A stretch of 64,000 nt of DNA from Verrucomicrobium sp. (GTDB lineage Bacteria; Verrucomicrobiota; Verrucomicrobiia; Methylacidiphilales; UBA1321), in the NCBI GenBank assembly GCA_017849585.1, contig JAFIGT010000030.1:155620-219619 (forward strand). Reading direction: 5' to 3'. The notes under the pieces are model-generated. The model saw only the letters and a list, made by a program, of their open reading frames with translations. It was not told the DNA's origin and ran no database searches. Below are positions 17,788-26,556 of this stretch, one piece after another. The translations under genes were made by a program, and so were the position numbers. Positions within the stretch are counted from its first letter, which is position 1. Each line of letters begins with the position of its first letter.

Positions 17788-19844
17788 TGATTCAAATGGA
17801 GTTCAGCCTGGGTGAGCGCTTCGCGCACAGCCTCCACTTTTTCCCGCAGCGGTTCCAAGGCCGGTTCCAGATAAGCAATCTTCCCATACCGCAGCAAGGC
17901 GTATTCACGCGCAAAACGCAAAATCGGCTTGGAAGCCGCGGGCAGGATGCGAGCCGCTCGCTGCGCATACTCCGTACTTCCCTCCCAATGGTAGCGCGGA
18001 ACTCCGGAATTTTTCAGAGTGACGCAAAATTCAGCATAGATCGCAAGCAAGGCTTCCTCGCTAGTGCGCCGCCGTTGGAACGAGCGCGAAACCAGCAAAA
18101 TGGTCAGGAAAAGAACAAAGATGGTCGCCAGTAAAAAGAACTCCCATGAAAAACGTTCCAAATGCCAGTCCTTTAAAATATCCGTCTGCAACTCGGGCGT
18201 GTACGAGAGCACCCATTGATCCCATTTTTCCTCGACCAACTGCCAGCGGAAACGGCCTTCCATCGCGAGCGGCGGCAGCCAATCCGGCGTCCATTTGCGC
18301 TCCAACGCTTCACTTATCCGCCGGGTGGGTTCGACCTGACGCGCCGTCGGTGTGATGGGCGCAGCAAGATGCGTTACCGTTGCCATCACCGTGGGATCGA
18401 CGCGAGTCCAGCCTTTGCCTTTAATGAAGACCTCACTCCAGGCGTGGGCGTTGAGTTGACGCACGATGATAAAATTCCCGTACGGATTGTACTCCCCGCC
18501 GTGATAACCAGCCACGACTCGCGCGGGCACGCCCGCCAGCCGCATAAGCACGGTGAAGGATGACGCGAAGTGCTCACAAAAACCGCGTCGTTTCACGAAG
18601 AGAAACTCATAAAGCGGATCGTCGCCGTAATTCTCCGCCTTGGTCGTGTACTCGAATCCGTTCTTGTGATAATAGGCGAGCATGTTGGCGACAACTTTTT
18701 CGTCCGAATCACCGGGTCCGCGCAATTCCTTGGCCAGTTGCCGTACCTCGGGCCGGATCAAATCCGCCGCGATCCGCAAAGAAGCGCGCTGCATCGTCGG
18801 CGATTGAACCAGCGGGTGAGAATCCACTTGGGAAGTGACCAAGTACTGGATTTTGCGGTGAAGTTCGCGATTGATCTGCAACACGTACCCGGTGCCGAGT
18901 TCCCCCTGCCCGTTCCATGCCGAGCCCGCAGGATAATCAAGCGCGAAGAGCCAGCGTTGCGAGTGGGCGCGCAATGTAATGCGCTGCAGCAGCCGCTTGC
19001 CGCCGACGAGATTGGCGGGCGTATCAGTGAGGTCGCGCCATTCCTGCGCGGGACTGGTGCCCTGCCATTCGTTCGTTGAGGCATTGTAATCCCAAAGCAC
19101 AAACCCACGCCAGTACAGTGATGTGGCCGGAGGTATTTCGCCACCGGGAAAATCGGCGCGGAACGCCATGCTGCTATCCTCTGTCAGCGACTCGAAGGAG
19201 CTGGCACGAATTTTCTCCGGCAGGCCCGACGTTGACGACCCGAGGTTAAACCCGTACCGGGCATTGATGCGGGGATAAAACAGAAACAACACCAGCGCCA
19301 GCGGCAATCCCTGGACAATCAGTCGGAGCGCCAGTTGGGCCGCGCTGCGTGACGGGGAATTATCGGGGCCTGGGCTGTGCAGCGTGATCAGATTCACCGT
19401 AAGGCATCCGCAGCAGATCACCACATAGACAAAAACAAGAATGCTTTGCTCGAACAGCAGTGCTGTCACGCTCATGAAATAAATGACGAACGTGAGCACC
19501 ATGTAGTCGCGGCGATTGCGCAACTCGAGGAACTTCACAGCAATCAACCCCACCATGAGGGCTGTGCCGGAATCACGCCCGGTGAGCGTGCCTTTGTCGA
19601 CATAGACGCCCAGCAGGAAGCCGATGCCGAGTAAAAGTTTTACCACGCTTGAAGGCGGCTCACTCTCGCGCCGCTCCTGTTGGATGCGCCAAAGAACGAG
19701 TCCGCCCGTGGCCAGCAGCAGCCACAGCGGGATATTGCCGATTTGCGGCATGACGCTGATGATAAAACACCCAAGCAGCCGATAGACCTGCTCGCGGCTG
19801 AGAGAAACCGCGTGATCGCCATGCCTGTCCCGCAACCAACTCAC
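17784..19844 (-). CDS. Transglutaminase-like membrane protein (TgpA type, DUF3488 + transglutaminase core)
   Basis: The start is set at a GTG (19844). It overlaps the DUF58 stop as GTGA and is preceded by GGGGGAGG six nt upstream, the best Shine-Dalgarno seen in the window. The long in-frame extension further upstream reads as non-protein Arg/Ser-rich sequence. The 686-residue protein has about six N-terminal membrane spans, a periplasmic transglutaminase domain and a final span near residue 575 with a cytoplasmic tail. The Cys in 'RRGFCEHFASSF', His in 'LNAHAWSEVFIKG' and Asp in 'WTRVDPT' form the catalytic triad. MoxR-DUF58-TgpA sets occur widely and are linked to envelope functions. The substrate is unknown. 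Confidence 0.87.
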   Translation of the reverse strand: MSWLRDRHGDHAVSLSREQVYRLLGCFIISVMPQIGNIPLWLLLATGGLVLWRIQQERRESEPPSSVVKLLLGIGFLLGVYVDKGTLTGRDSGTALMVGLIAVKFLELRNRRDYMVLTFVIYFMSVTALLFEQSILVFVYVVICCGCLTVNLITLHSPGPDNSPSRSAAQLALRLIVQGLPLALVLFLFYPRINARYGFNLGSSTSGLPEKIRASSFESLTEDSSMAFRADFPGGEIPPATSLYWRGFVLWDYNASTNEWQGTSPAQEWRDLTDTPANLVGGKRLLQRITLRAHSQRWLFALDYPAGSAWNGQGELGTGYVLQINRELHRKIQYLVTSQVDSHPLVQSPTMQRASLRIAADLIRPEVRQLAKELRGPGDSDEKVVANMLAYYHKNGFEYTTKAENYGDDPLYEFLFVKRRGFCEHFASSFTVLMRLAGVPARVVAGYHGGEYNPYGNFIIVRQLNAHAWSEVFIKGKGWTRVDPTVMATVTHLAAPITPTARQVEPTRRISEALERKWTPDWLPPLAMEGRFRWQLVEEKWDQWVLSYTPELQTDILKDWHLERFSWEFFLLATIFVLFLTILLVSRSFQRRRTSEEALLAIYAEFCVTLKNSGVPRYHWEGSTEYAQRAARILPAASKPILRFAREYALLRYGKIAYLEPALEPLREKVEAVREALTQAELHLNQ

Positions 19845-20764
19845 AAGCGACCTCCCCCGTTCGTGTGATGCAGAGCGAGAGCGGTCAGGCATTGCTGTAA
19901 GTGACCAGGCCCAATGGCGGGTTGGAAAACCTGCATCGGGAGCTTGAGTCCGTAAGGACCGCCTGCGCGATCTCCCTGCACCACCCAGACGGCCAATTGC
20001 GATAGACGGGATTCCGTATCGAGGTCGGATAATTGCACCCAGTCGAACCAAAGCCGGCCCGTGCCGCCGCTGGCAAATTCCTTGACCATGAGCGGACGCC
20101 CCCGCGCGACCGCTTTCCAGTCGATATGCCGCTGCGATTCGCCGGGACGATAATTACGCAAGCCATAGAAACTCTCCCCGCCGCGATAATGACCGTCGTC
20201 CTGCGTGCGCACATCCGGTTCGATGTCTGGCCAAGGTCGGTCGCCCCACAGCCGGGGATACACCACGTAGTCCCACTCCAATGGCACTTCAAAGCGGGCA
20301 CGAATCAGGCCCATGGGATAGAGCGTGGCCACTTCCATGACATGAATGCAAAAGCGTCCACGACGGTCGACCGACTCAATCAACTCCACCATCTGGCTCG
20401 CTCCGGGTGCGAGATAGGGGCAGAACGCACGAAAAGTCGCGTCGCTGTCCTGCCTGCGAAAGGTGACACTATGCACCGGGTGATCGCCACGATTGATCAC
20501 CTGCAGGGTGTAGCGCAGCGTGCCCCCGGCGAAGACGGGCCATATGTTGCCCGGCTTCACTTCGATCGACGTGAGATTGCGGTAGGTGTAGAGTCCGGAA
20601 ACGACAAGGACGCCGATCAGCAGAAAGAGAATCGAGTAGACCAGATTGTTGTCGTAATTAATCGCCGCCAACAGCATGGCCAGCAACACCGGGATGAGTA
20701 CCATCCCGTACCGGCTGAGTTCGAGGCGCACCGTCATGGTCGGCATCCCTCCGGAAGGCTTCAC
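19841..20764 (-). CDS. DUF58 domain protein
   Basis: The 307-residue protein has two membrane spans near the N-terminus (about residues 20-60). A cytoplasmic or periplasmic beta region follows, and then the DUF58 signature 'FYGLRNYRPGESQRHIDWKA' with 'MVKEF' downstream. The gene overlaps moxR and tgpA by four nt at either end. DUF58 proteins are regular partners of MoxR ATPases and often carry a vWA-like fold. Here it is probably the substrate or adaptor of the MoxR ATPase. Confidence 0.87.
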   Translation of the reverse strand: MKPSGGMPTMTVRLELSRYGMVLIPVLLAMLLAAINYDNNLVYSILFLLIGVLVVSGLYTYRNLTSIEVKPGNIWPVFAGGTLRYTLQVINRGDHPVHSVTFRRQDSDATFRAFCPYLAPGASQMVELIESVDRRGRFCIHVMEVATLYPMGLIRARFEVPLEWDYVVYPRLWGDRPWPDIEPDVRTQDDGHYRGGESFYGLRNYRPGESQRHIDWKAVARGRPLMVKEFASGGTGRLWFDWVQLSDLDTESRLSQLAVWVVQGDRAGGPYGLKLPMQVFQPAIGPGHLQQCLTALALHHTNGGGRL

Positions 20765-21678
20765 CGTACCGGCACCGAGCGAATCAAACGTTCTGCCGCG
20801 GTCATTCCCTCATCACCCGCCTCACTCCACGAGCGGCCGAGGCGATGCGACATCACGCTCGACGCGACAGCCTGGATATCCTCCGGATACACCATCTGGC
20901 GACCTTCCATTAACGCCCACGCTTGCGCGCAACGTTGCAGGGCCATGCCCGCACGTGGAGAAAGTCCCCCGCCTGCCGGTTGATTGCGGCGGCTGGCTTC
21001 AAGCAGGTCGAGCACATACTCCAGAATCGGTTCGGAGACATGCACCTGCCGGACCTGTTCCTGCCACTTGATCAAATTTTCCATCGCAAGAATGGGGCTC
21101 AACTCCCGCACGAGGTCATGACGGTCGCCCCCCAGCAACATGCCGCGCTCCGCGTCACGGTCGGGAAAGCCGAGTTCCACGCGCATGAGAAAGCGGTCGA
21201 GCTGCGATTCCGGCAGTGGATAGGTGCCGATCTGGTGCAACGGATTCTGCGTGGCGATAACGAAGAACGGTTGCGGTAGCGGATGGGTGATGCCGTCAAT
21301 GGTGACCTGACGCTCTTCCATCGCCTCAAGCAGCGCGCTCTGCGCTTTTGGCGAGGCGCGATTGACTTCATCCGCGAGCACCATCTGCGCGAAGAGAGGA
21401 CCGGGATGAAAGACAAACTTCTGCTCGTTGCGATCGAAAATGGAATTACCGATGATGTCCGCCGGAAGCAAATCGCTCGTGAACTGGATGCGGCGCATGC
21501 TCAAACCCAAGCTCTTCGCCAGAGCATGCGCAAGAGTTGTCTTGCCCACACCGGGAACGTCCTCGATGAGCAAATGCCCCCGCGCCAGCAGGCAGCAGAG
21601 CGTCAAGCGCACGGTGTGACGCTTGCCGAGAATGACCGAGTTGACCTGGTCAAGAGTTTGCTCCAAGAGGCTTTTCAT
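20761..21678 (-). CDS. MoxR-family AAA+ ATPase
   Basis: The 305-residue protein has Walker A in 'EDVPGVGKTTLAHAL', Walker B in 'MVLADEVNRASPKAQSALLE', sensor 1 'FFVIATQNP' and the family motif 'LPESQLDRFLMRVELGFP'. A C-terminal lid carries 'SPRAGMALQRCAQAWALMEG'. MoxR ATPases act as chaperone-like activators of partner proteins. It heads an operon with DUF58, TgpA, a uracil-DNA glycosylase and an unknown membrane protein, joined by four successive 4-nt overlaps. Its promoter must lie in the 188-bp gap to the divergent gene at 21867. Confidence 0.92.
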   Translation of the reverse strand: MKSLLEQTLDQVNSVILGKRHTVRLTLCCLLARGHLLIEDVPGVGKTTLAHALAKSLGLSMRRIQFTSDLLPADIIGNSIFDRNEQKFVFHPGPLFAQMVLADEVNRASPKAQSALLEAMEERQVTIDGITHPLPQPFFVIATQNPLHQIGTYPLPESQLDRFLMRVELGFPDRDAERGMLLGGDRHDLVRELSPILAMENLIKWQEQVRQVHVSEPILEYVLDLLEASRRNQPAGGGLSPRAGMALQRCAQAWALMEGRQMVYPEDIQAVASSVMSHRLGRSWSEAGDEGMTAAERLIRSVPVR

Positions 21679-21866
21679 GATGTAGAATTGAGGTTAGGCA
21701 AAGGCTCGGGACACGCGTAGAATTTGATTATTGAATCGGCGTTTGGTTGACCCGAAGTTAATCTTTATTCAGTTTGTAGGGGAAGCCATGCGATTAGACA
21801 AGATTTTGGCTTGGCAATGTACCCTCATTGCCTGTTAGCTTACACCATCGTGGCTGACTCGACTCT

Positions 21867-22247
21867 ATGAATTTTCGTGACGTCCCCAATTTGCTCAAGT
21901 TTGAGGAACATGCGCGGGCCAATTCCACTTGTACCATCACGATGGATGCCTATCGCCGTGTACGGGACATCATTGCCCTCGCCCCACGCCCTGCCCACAT
22001 CGTGGATTTCAATAATCAGGTACCATTGGAAGACCTGAAAGCCAGTTGCGCCGCCATCGAAAAGGCCACCCGCATCCTCTGGGCCTGCGCCACCGCCACG
22101 GACCACGTCCTGCCGCCTCTGTGGAATTACCTGCCAGACTATGACTCATCTCTTGAGTATTTTACATCATTAAACGATCTGGAGTTAATGGCCGTCACCA
22201 AAGAACACCGCATCGACTGGAATCAACAAGGTCGCGTGGTAACCTGA
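21867..22247 (+). CDS. Hypothetical protein, 126 aa
   Basis: The coding region has good third-position GC bias and a clear ATG, but I do not recognise a family. The protein is soluble with no signal peptide. It has a helical middle, 'EDLKASCAAIEKATRILWAC', and an aromatic C-terminal segment, 'HVLPPLWNYLPDYDSSLEYF'. It is divergent from moxR and 68 bp upstream of the zinc-ribbon gene. It may share a transcript with the latter, though a separate promoter could sit between them. Confidence 0.55.
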   Translation: MNFRDVPNLLKFEEHARANSTCTITMDAYRRVRDIIALAPRPAHIVDFNNQVPLEDLKASCAAIEKATRILWACATATDHVLPPLWNYLPDYDSSLEYFTSLNDLELMAVTKEHRIDWNQQGRVVT

Positions 22248-22315
22248 TCGTCAGCCCATGCCCATCGGTTCCTTTTGACATTTTCACCCTGACACCCACG
22301 GAGTAAATTGAAGTT

Positions 22316-23029
22316 ATGAGCGACCTAATTGCCTCTCTGCTGATCCTGCAAGACAGGGACCAGCGCGTGACCCGCCTGACCGCCGACCTCGAACACATCC
22401 CAGTGGATGAAGCGGCCCTAACCAAAAAACTGGCCACCCAGACCGCTCGCTACGAGCAACTCAAGACCGAGACCCGCAAGCTGGAAACCGACCGCAAAAA
22501 GCTTGAGCTCGAGGTGCAAACCAAGCAGGCGCTCATCGCCAAATACAAGGGCCAGCAGCAACAAACCCGCAAGAACGAAGAATTCGCCGCGCTCAACCAT
22601 GAAATCGAACGCGCCGAGCAGGAAATCGTAACGTTGGAAGATCAGGAACTCGACCTGATGGCCCGCTACGATCAGGGGCTCAAGGTCACCGCCACTGAGG
22701 AAGCGGCGCTCAAGGAATTTCAAACCAAAGTCACCCACGCCCAAGCCGAACTCACGAAGAAACGCGCAACACTGGAAAAGGAATTGGAACAATCGCTGGT
22801 GGCCCGAACGGAAGCCGAAGGCAAGGTCGACGAGCTGGCCCTGCGCCGTTACCGCCGCATTCTTGCCAGTAAAAAGGACGCCGCAATCGTGCCGATCGTT
22901 CACGGCACCTGCACCGGCTGCCATTTCAAGCTGACCTCGACCGCGATCAATAACGCCAAGTCTTCCCCGGAACTCGTGGCGTGCGATAATTGCGGCCGGA
23001 TCATCTATTGCCCCGACAGCCAAGGCTGA
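22316..23029 (+). CDS. Coiled-coil protein with C-terminal C4 zinc ribbon
   Basis: In this 237-residue protein, residues about 10-180 form one long charged coiled coil, rich in Lys, Glu and Gln ('KLETDRKKLELEVQTKQAL'). The C-terminus has two C-x-x-C pairs, 'HGTCTGCHFKL' and 'LVACDNCGRIIY', giving a four-cysteine zinc ribbon. This is the architecture of the widespread C4-type zinc ribbon family (former DUF164). Its function is poorly defined, although a chlamydial relative has been described as a nucleic-acid-binding or secretion chaperone. Cytoplasmic. Confidence 0.88.
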   Translation: MSDLIASLLILQDRDQRVTRLTADLEHIPVDEAALTKKLATQTARYEQLKTETRKLETDRKKLELEVQTKQALIAKYKGQQQQTRKNEEFAALNHEIERAEQEIVTLEDQELDLMARYDQGLKVTATEEAALKEFQTKVTHAQAELTKKRATLEKELEQSLVARTEAEGKVDELALRRYRRILASKKDAAIVPIVHGTCTGCHFKLTSTAINNAKSSPELVACDNCGRIIYCPDSQG

Positions 23030-23139
23030 GCCACGCCACTGCGACTGGTTTGGCTTGGCCAGCAAAAAGCAAGAGACAGATTATTTCGGGTTCTACACTG
23101 ACCGCTCTCCGATGACAGACTATCGGCGTTCGCCATCGA

Positions 23140-25257
23140 CTACTTCTCCGTGATGATCACCACGCCGTTCCAGTTTTCCTCCGGGGGATGCGCGATATAT
23201 TCCTTGCAACGGCCAATGTAGAGCTTCGCCAGATAATCGTCGGGTCGATACGGCAGGAGGCTCTCGAACATTTCCAGTGCCTCGATGAAATTCTTGATCC
23301 GGAACAACCGAATCCCCTCCTCGTAGCACTCGAGGTACGAAAGCCATTCCTTCGAGAGCGGCTGAGCCTTGTCGCCGAGGACGGTGTAGAGATCGAGCGC
23401 GTTGCTCTTTCCCTTCGCCGCCGCGCGATCGACGCTCTGCAGGTAGAAATGATCCTTCACCTGCGCCGCGACGGTGGGACCGATCAGGAGCGGTACGTGA
23501 TATTTTTTCGTGAGACCTTCCAATCGCGACGCCGTATTGACCGCATCGCCGATGACGGTGAGATCCATCTTCTCGTTCGAACCGATATTGCCCGCGATCG
23601 CCTCGCCCTGATTGATACCAACGCCGATCACCCATTGCGGCAACCCGCGCGTCTGCCAGTGTTCATTCAGCTTGCGCAAACTCTCCAGCATCGCCAAGGC
23701 CGTGCGCACCGCCTGCTCGGCGTCCTGCGCCGTTCCGACCGTGCGGATATTGCCCCACACCGCCATGACCGCATCGCCCACGAACTTGTCGAGCGTGCCG
23801 CCGTATTGGAAGACGAGTCGAGTCATCTCCTGCAAATATTCGTTGAGCTGCGTCACCATCTGCGTCGGGTCCGCGCGCTCGGTCATCGTCGTGAAATCGC
23901 GCACGTCGCTGAACAGGGCAGTCACCGGCAAACGCACCCCGCCGACCTTGTCGTAAAACGTGGCGGGATTATCGAGGATTTCGCGCACGAGATTTTTCGA
24001 GACGTAACGCTCCAGCGTCGCGCGCGTGCGGCGGCGTTCGATCTGTTCCGCGACAAATTCATTGGTGAAACCGAGAAGACCGCCCCCTAGAAAACAAAGC
24101 AGCGGATACGATATCAAGATGTAACGATCCGCCATGTTGTAGAAAAGAAAACCAACCGCAACGTAGAATAGGCTGATTCCGATCAGATAGGTAAAGAGAC
24201 GTCCGGGAGATTTTTCACGATAGAGCAGCAGACACGCAAATATTCCCCCGCCGACGATCGCGCAAAGATCCAGCCATGGCAGGGTATCGTAAATAAAGGC
24301 GCCGTGAATAAGTGAGTTGATCGCATTGAGGTGAATCTCCGGGCCGGGCATGACGCCCATTGGCGTCACGAGTTCATCCTTAAGGAAGTTGCCCTTCGGC
24401 CCGATCATCACCACTTTGTCGCGGAAAAACTCACCGTTCTGGAAGTTTTGCTTCCATAGCTTCGGCACGAAAATTTCCCACAACGAGTACGAGACGAATC
24501 CGGACTCGGAATAAAACGTGGAATTGGGAACGCCCTGCCAGCGAAGGTAGCGGGGGCGGGTATCCTTGGGGATGCGCTCGGCCATACCCAATTTCTCCAC
24601 GACCCGCGCAGAAAGGGATTCATAGATTTCTGGGAAAGGCTCCATCTGCACACGATATTGCATCCGGCGAACCGTGCCGTCCTCATCGGTGGGCACATTC
24701 ACCAACCCCAACCGGCTATCCACTACGTCCCCTTCTTGTGGAATCAAGGTGACTGTTGGTGTCTGCAACGTTTTATAGGTTTTGCCCCGTTCGCCACCGG
24801 CGATAACGTAGTTCCAACCCACCACCACGCGATCACGGTACTTATCCAAAGCCGCCTTGAACTGAACATCCTCCGGCTTTGGCGTGATGAACATCAGATC
24901 GAAAATCACGAGTCGCGCGCCGGCTCTCATCAATCGATCCAGAGCGTGGGCGTACACGGTACGCGGGAACGGCCAACCCTGTTGCATCTGGGTCAGCGCC
25001 GGAGACGCTTGAATCTCCTCCGGAGAGGCCGCGGTGAGCTTGATCGAAAGATCGTCGATCGCGAGGTAAGTCAATTGCGGATAACGCGGTGCATGGGAGC
25101 CGTACAGCGCGCGTCTATCCTTAAACCATTGTTCAGGAGCTTGGAGGACGTCGTACCCATAACGAATGGCCACCCAATACAGGAGGCACATGAGAAACGT
25201 ACAGCCCGCGCAGATGATGGCCGGGGCGTACTTGCGATAACGGGCGTTCCACAACAC
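23140..25257 (-). CDS. CHASE2-domain adenylate/guanylate cyclase
   Basis: The 705-residue membrane protein has one N-terminal span (about 10-32) and then an extracytoplasmic CHASE2 sensor (about 40-330). Three spans follow (about 335-405), then a class III nucleotidyl cyclase domain (about 440-620). Metal-binding Asp residues are in 'ALFSDVRDFTTMTE', a purine-specifying Lys is in 'LDKFVGDAVMAVWG', and transition-state Asn/Arg are in 'AVNTASRLEGL'. The Lys and 'VIGDAVN' favour cAMP synthesis. A TPR-like C-terminal segment ('ALEMFESLLPYRPDD') follows. It appears monocistronic. The signal sensed by CHASE2 is unknown. Confidence 0.9.
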   Translation of the reverse strand: MLWNARYRKYAPAIICAGCTFLMCLLYWVAIRYGYDVLQAPEQWFKDRRALYGSHAPRYPQLTYLAIDDLSIKLTAASPEEIQASPALTQMQQGWPFPRTVYAHALDRLMRAGARLVIFDLMFITPKPEDVQFKAALDKYRDRVVVGWNYVIAGGERGKTYKTLQTPTVTLIPQEGDVVDSRLGLVNVPTDEDGTVRRMQYRVQMEPFPEIYESLSARVVEKLGMAERIPKDTRPRYLRWQGVPNSTFYSESGFVSYSLWEIFVPKLWKQNFQNGEFFRDKVVMIGPKGNFLKDELVTPMGVMPGPEIHLNAINSLIHGAFIYDTLPWLDLCAIVGGGIFACLLLYREKSPGRLFTYLIGISLFYVAVGFLFYNMADRYILISYPLLCFLGGGLLGFTNEFVAEQIERRRTRATLERYVSKNLVREILDNPATFYDKVGGVRLPVTALFSDVRDFTTMTERADPTQMVTQLNEYLQEMTRLVFQYGGTLDKFVGDAVMAVWGNIRTVGTAQDAEQAVRTALAMLESLRKLNEHWQTRGLPQWVIGVGINQGEAIAGNIGSNEKMDLTVIGDAVNTASRLEGLTKKYHVPLLIGPTVAAQVKDHFYLQSVDRAAAKGKSNALDLYTVLGDKAQPLSKEWLSYLECYEEGIRLFRIKNFIEALEMFESLLPYRPDDYLAKLYIGRCKEYIAHPPEENWNGVVIITEK

Positions 25258-25365
25258 GGCGGCACGTTAGCGCGGATGGCTGCGTGCGAACAAGCGGGAA
25301 ATGGCACGCGCCGCCCTTACCACAGCGTTGACATGAGTGACCCCGCGACCGCTCCTGTTCAAAGC

Positions 25366-25413
25366 GGCGGCACCCTGTGCCGCCAGCTACTGGGTGCAGG
25401 GCTCAGCCCTGCT
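25366..25413 (-). terminator. Two tandem hairpins downstream of the TIM-barrel isomerase gene
   Basis: The first stem is GGCGGCAC (25366-25373) with GTGCCGCC (25377-25384) and a CCT loop. The second stem is GCAGGG with CCCTGC (about 25396-25412) and a 5-nt loop, touching the stop codon of the isomerase gene. They lie between two minus-strand genes, where the upstream transcript should end. No U-tract follows, so this is a structural call only. Confidence 0.4.
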
Positions 25414-26377
25414 AGGCCCAGCTCACCTGACCTTTTGGGTCGCGCATGATGATGTTCTGCAGGAAGCTGACGCCCTTCTTGAGCCCTTCGCTCGGGGTCA
25501 TGAGACTGTCCTCGTGCTCCATCGACAGGACGCCGTCGTAACCGATCAGGCGCAGCGTGGAGACGAAGTTACGCCAGAAATCCTCGCTGTGGCCGTAACC
25601 GACTGTGCGGAAGATCCACGAGCGGTTCAATTCGTCCGAGTACGGCTTCGTGTCGAGCACACCATTGACGAGCGTGTTCGTCTCGTTGACGCGGTTGTCC
25701 TTCGCGTGGACGTGATAGACCGCACCCTTGAGCGCGCGGAGCGCTTCGCACGGTTCAATGCCCTGCCAGAAGAGATGGCTCGGGTCGAAGTTCGCGCCGA
25801 GCACGGGGCTGACCGCGTTGCGGAGCTTGAGCATGGTCTCGGGATTATAGACCACGAAGCCGGGGTGCATCTCGAAGCAGATTTGTTTGATGCCATGGGC
25901 TTCGGCGTTCTTGACCTCCCCTTCCCAATACGGGATGACTTTTTCTTTCCACTGCCAGTCGAGGATCTTCAGGTAGTCATCAGGCCACGCACAGGTTGCC
26001 CAGTTCGGGTACTTCGCATTCTCGTGATCGCCGGGGCAGCCGGAGAAAGTGGTGACGCGCGGCACGCCGAGGATCTTGGCGAGTTCGACTGTCTTGCGAA
26101 AAACGTCGTGGTGCGCCTTGGCAAATGCCTTGTCGGGATGGAGCGGGTTGCCGTGACAGCTCAGGGAGGAAATTTCAAGACCTCGACGGGTAATCTGCTT
26201 CAGGAATGCTTCGGCCTTCTTGTGATCGGCGAGCAGTTCATCGGTCGGGCAATGGGCATTGCCGGGGTAAGCGCCCGTGCCAAGTTCAACGGCTTCCACG
26301 CCAATCGAGACGAGAAAATCGAGGGCTTTTTCCAGGGGTTCGCTGCCGAGAATGACGGTAAAGACGCCTACTTTCAT
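25412..26377 (-). CDS. Sugar phosphate isomerase/epimerase family TIM-barrel protein
   Basis: The 321-residue protein starts 'MKVGVFTVILGSEPLEKALD' and has the xylose-isomerase-like barrel pattern with predicted metal ligands. These are Glu in 'ICFEMHPGFVVYN', Asp/His in 'GANFDPSHLFWQGIEP', His in 'VYHVHAKDN' and Glu in 'GVLSMEHEDSL'. This family interconverts sugars, inositols or keto sugars; the substrate is not deducible. Three symmetric sites lie upstream (26412-26493), suggesting dedicated transcriptional control. An AAGGA lies about 13 nt before the ATG. It is a single gene followed by tandem hairpins. Confidence 0.88.
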   Translation of the reverse strand: MKVGVFTVILGSEPLEKALDFLVSIGVEAVELGTGAYPGNAHCPTDELLADHKKAEAFLKQITRRGLEISSLSCHGNPLHPDKAFAKAHHDVFRKTVELAKILGVPRVTTFSGCPGDHENAKYPNWATCAWPDDYLKILDWQWKEKVIPYWEGEVKNAEAHGIKQICFEMHPGFVVYNPETMLKLRNAVSPVLGANFDPSHLFWQGIEPCEALRALKGAVYHVHAKDNRVNETNTLVNGVLDTKPYSDELNRSWIFRTVGYGHSEDFWRNFVSTLRLIGYDGVLSMEHEDSLMTPSEGLKKGVSFLQNIIMRDPKGQVSWA

Positions 26378-26411
26378 GGTGATACATTCCTTGAGAGGTT
26401 GATTGATATCG

Positions 26412-26427
26412 ATCCGAAAACTCGGAT
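26412..26427. promoter_or_regulatory. Operator-like dyad 1 upstream of the isomerase gene
   Basis: ATCCGA-AAAC-TCGGAT is a perfect 6+4+6 inverted repeat, 35 bp before the isomerase ATG. It is one of three related dyads in 82 bp, all with a CCGA...TCGG core. A repressor or activator site is the simplest reading. Confidence 0.5.
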
Positions 26428-26434
26428 TAATTCT

Positions 26435-26448
26435 CCGAAAACTATCGG
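26435..26448. promoter_or_regulatory. Operator-like dyad 2 upstream of the isomerase gene
   Basis: CCGA-AAACTA-TCGG has the same half-sites as dyad 1 but a 6-nt spacer. The dyads' centres are 22 bp apart, close to two DNA turns, so proteins bound at both could lie on one face of the helix. Confidence 0.45.
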
Positions 26449-26479
26449 CCTTTTACTCTGGAAACACGCAAAATCGATA

Positions 26480-26493
26480 TCCGAATTATCGGA
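26480..26493. promoter_or_regulatory. Operator-like dyad 3 upstream of the isomerase gene
   Basis: TCCGA-ATTA-TCGGA is a perfect 5+4+5 inverted repeat with the same CCGA...TCGG core as dyads 1 and 2. An inverted GATATCGAT motif flanks dyads 1 and 3 (26405-26413 and 26473-26481), adding to the symmetry of the region. Confidence 0.45.
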
Positions 26494-26556
26494 AAAATTG
26501 CAAGATTCTCGTACCGAACGACGGAGCTGCCCCCTCCAACTCCACGATTGCCGCGA

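Noticed and set aside
19845..20051. Longer start for the TgpA-like protein
   Set aside because: It would overlap the DUF58 gene by about 210 nt and adds Arg/Ser-rich non-protein sequence. The GTG at 19844 has a strong Shine-Dalgarno sequence and the same GTGA overlap style as its neighbours.
23030..23139. RNase P RNA or another ncRNA after the zinc-ribbon gene, where it lies in some bacteria
   Set aside because: Only 110 bp is available, with no conserved rnpB segments visible.
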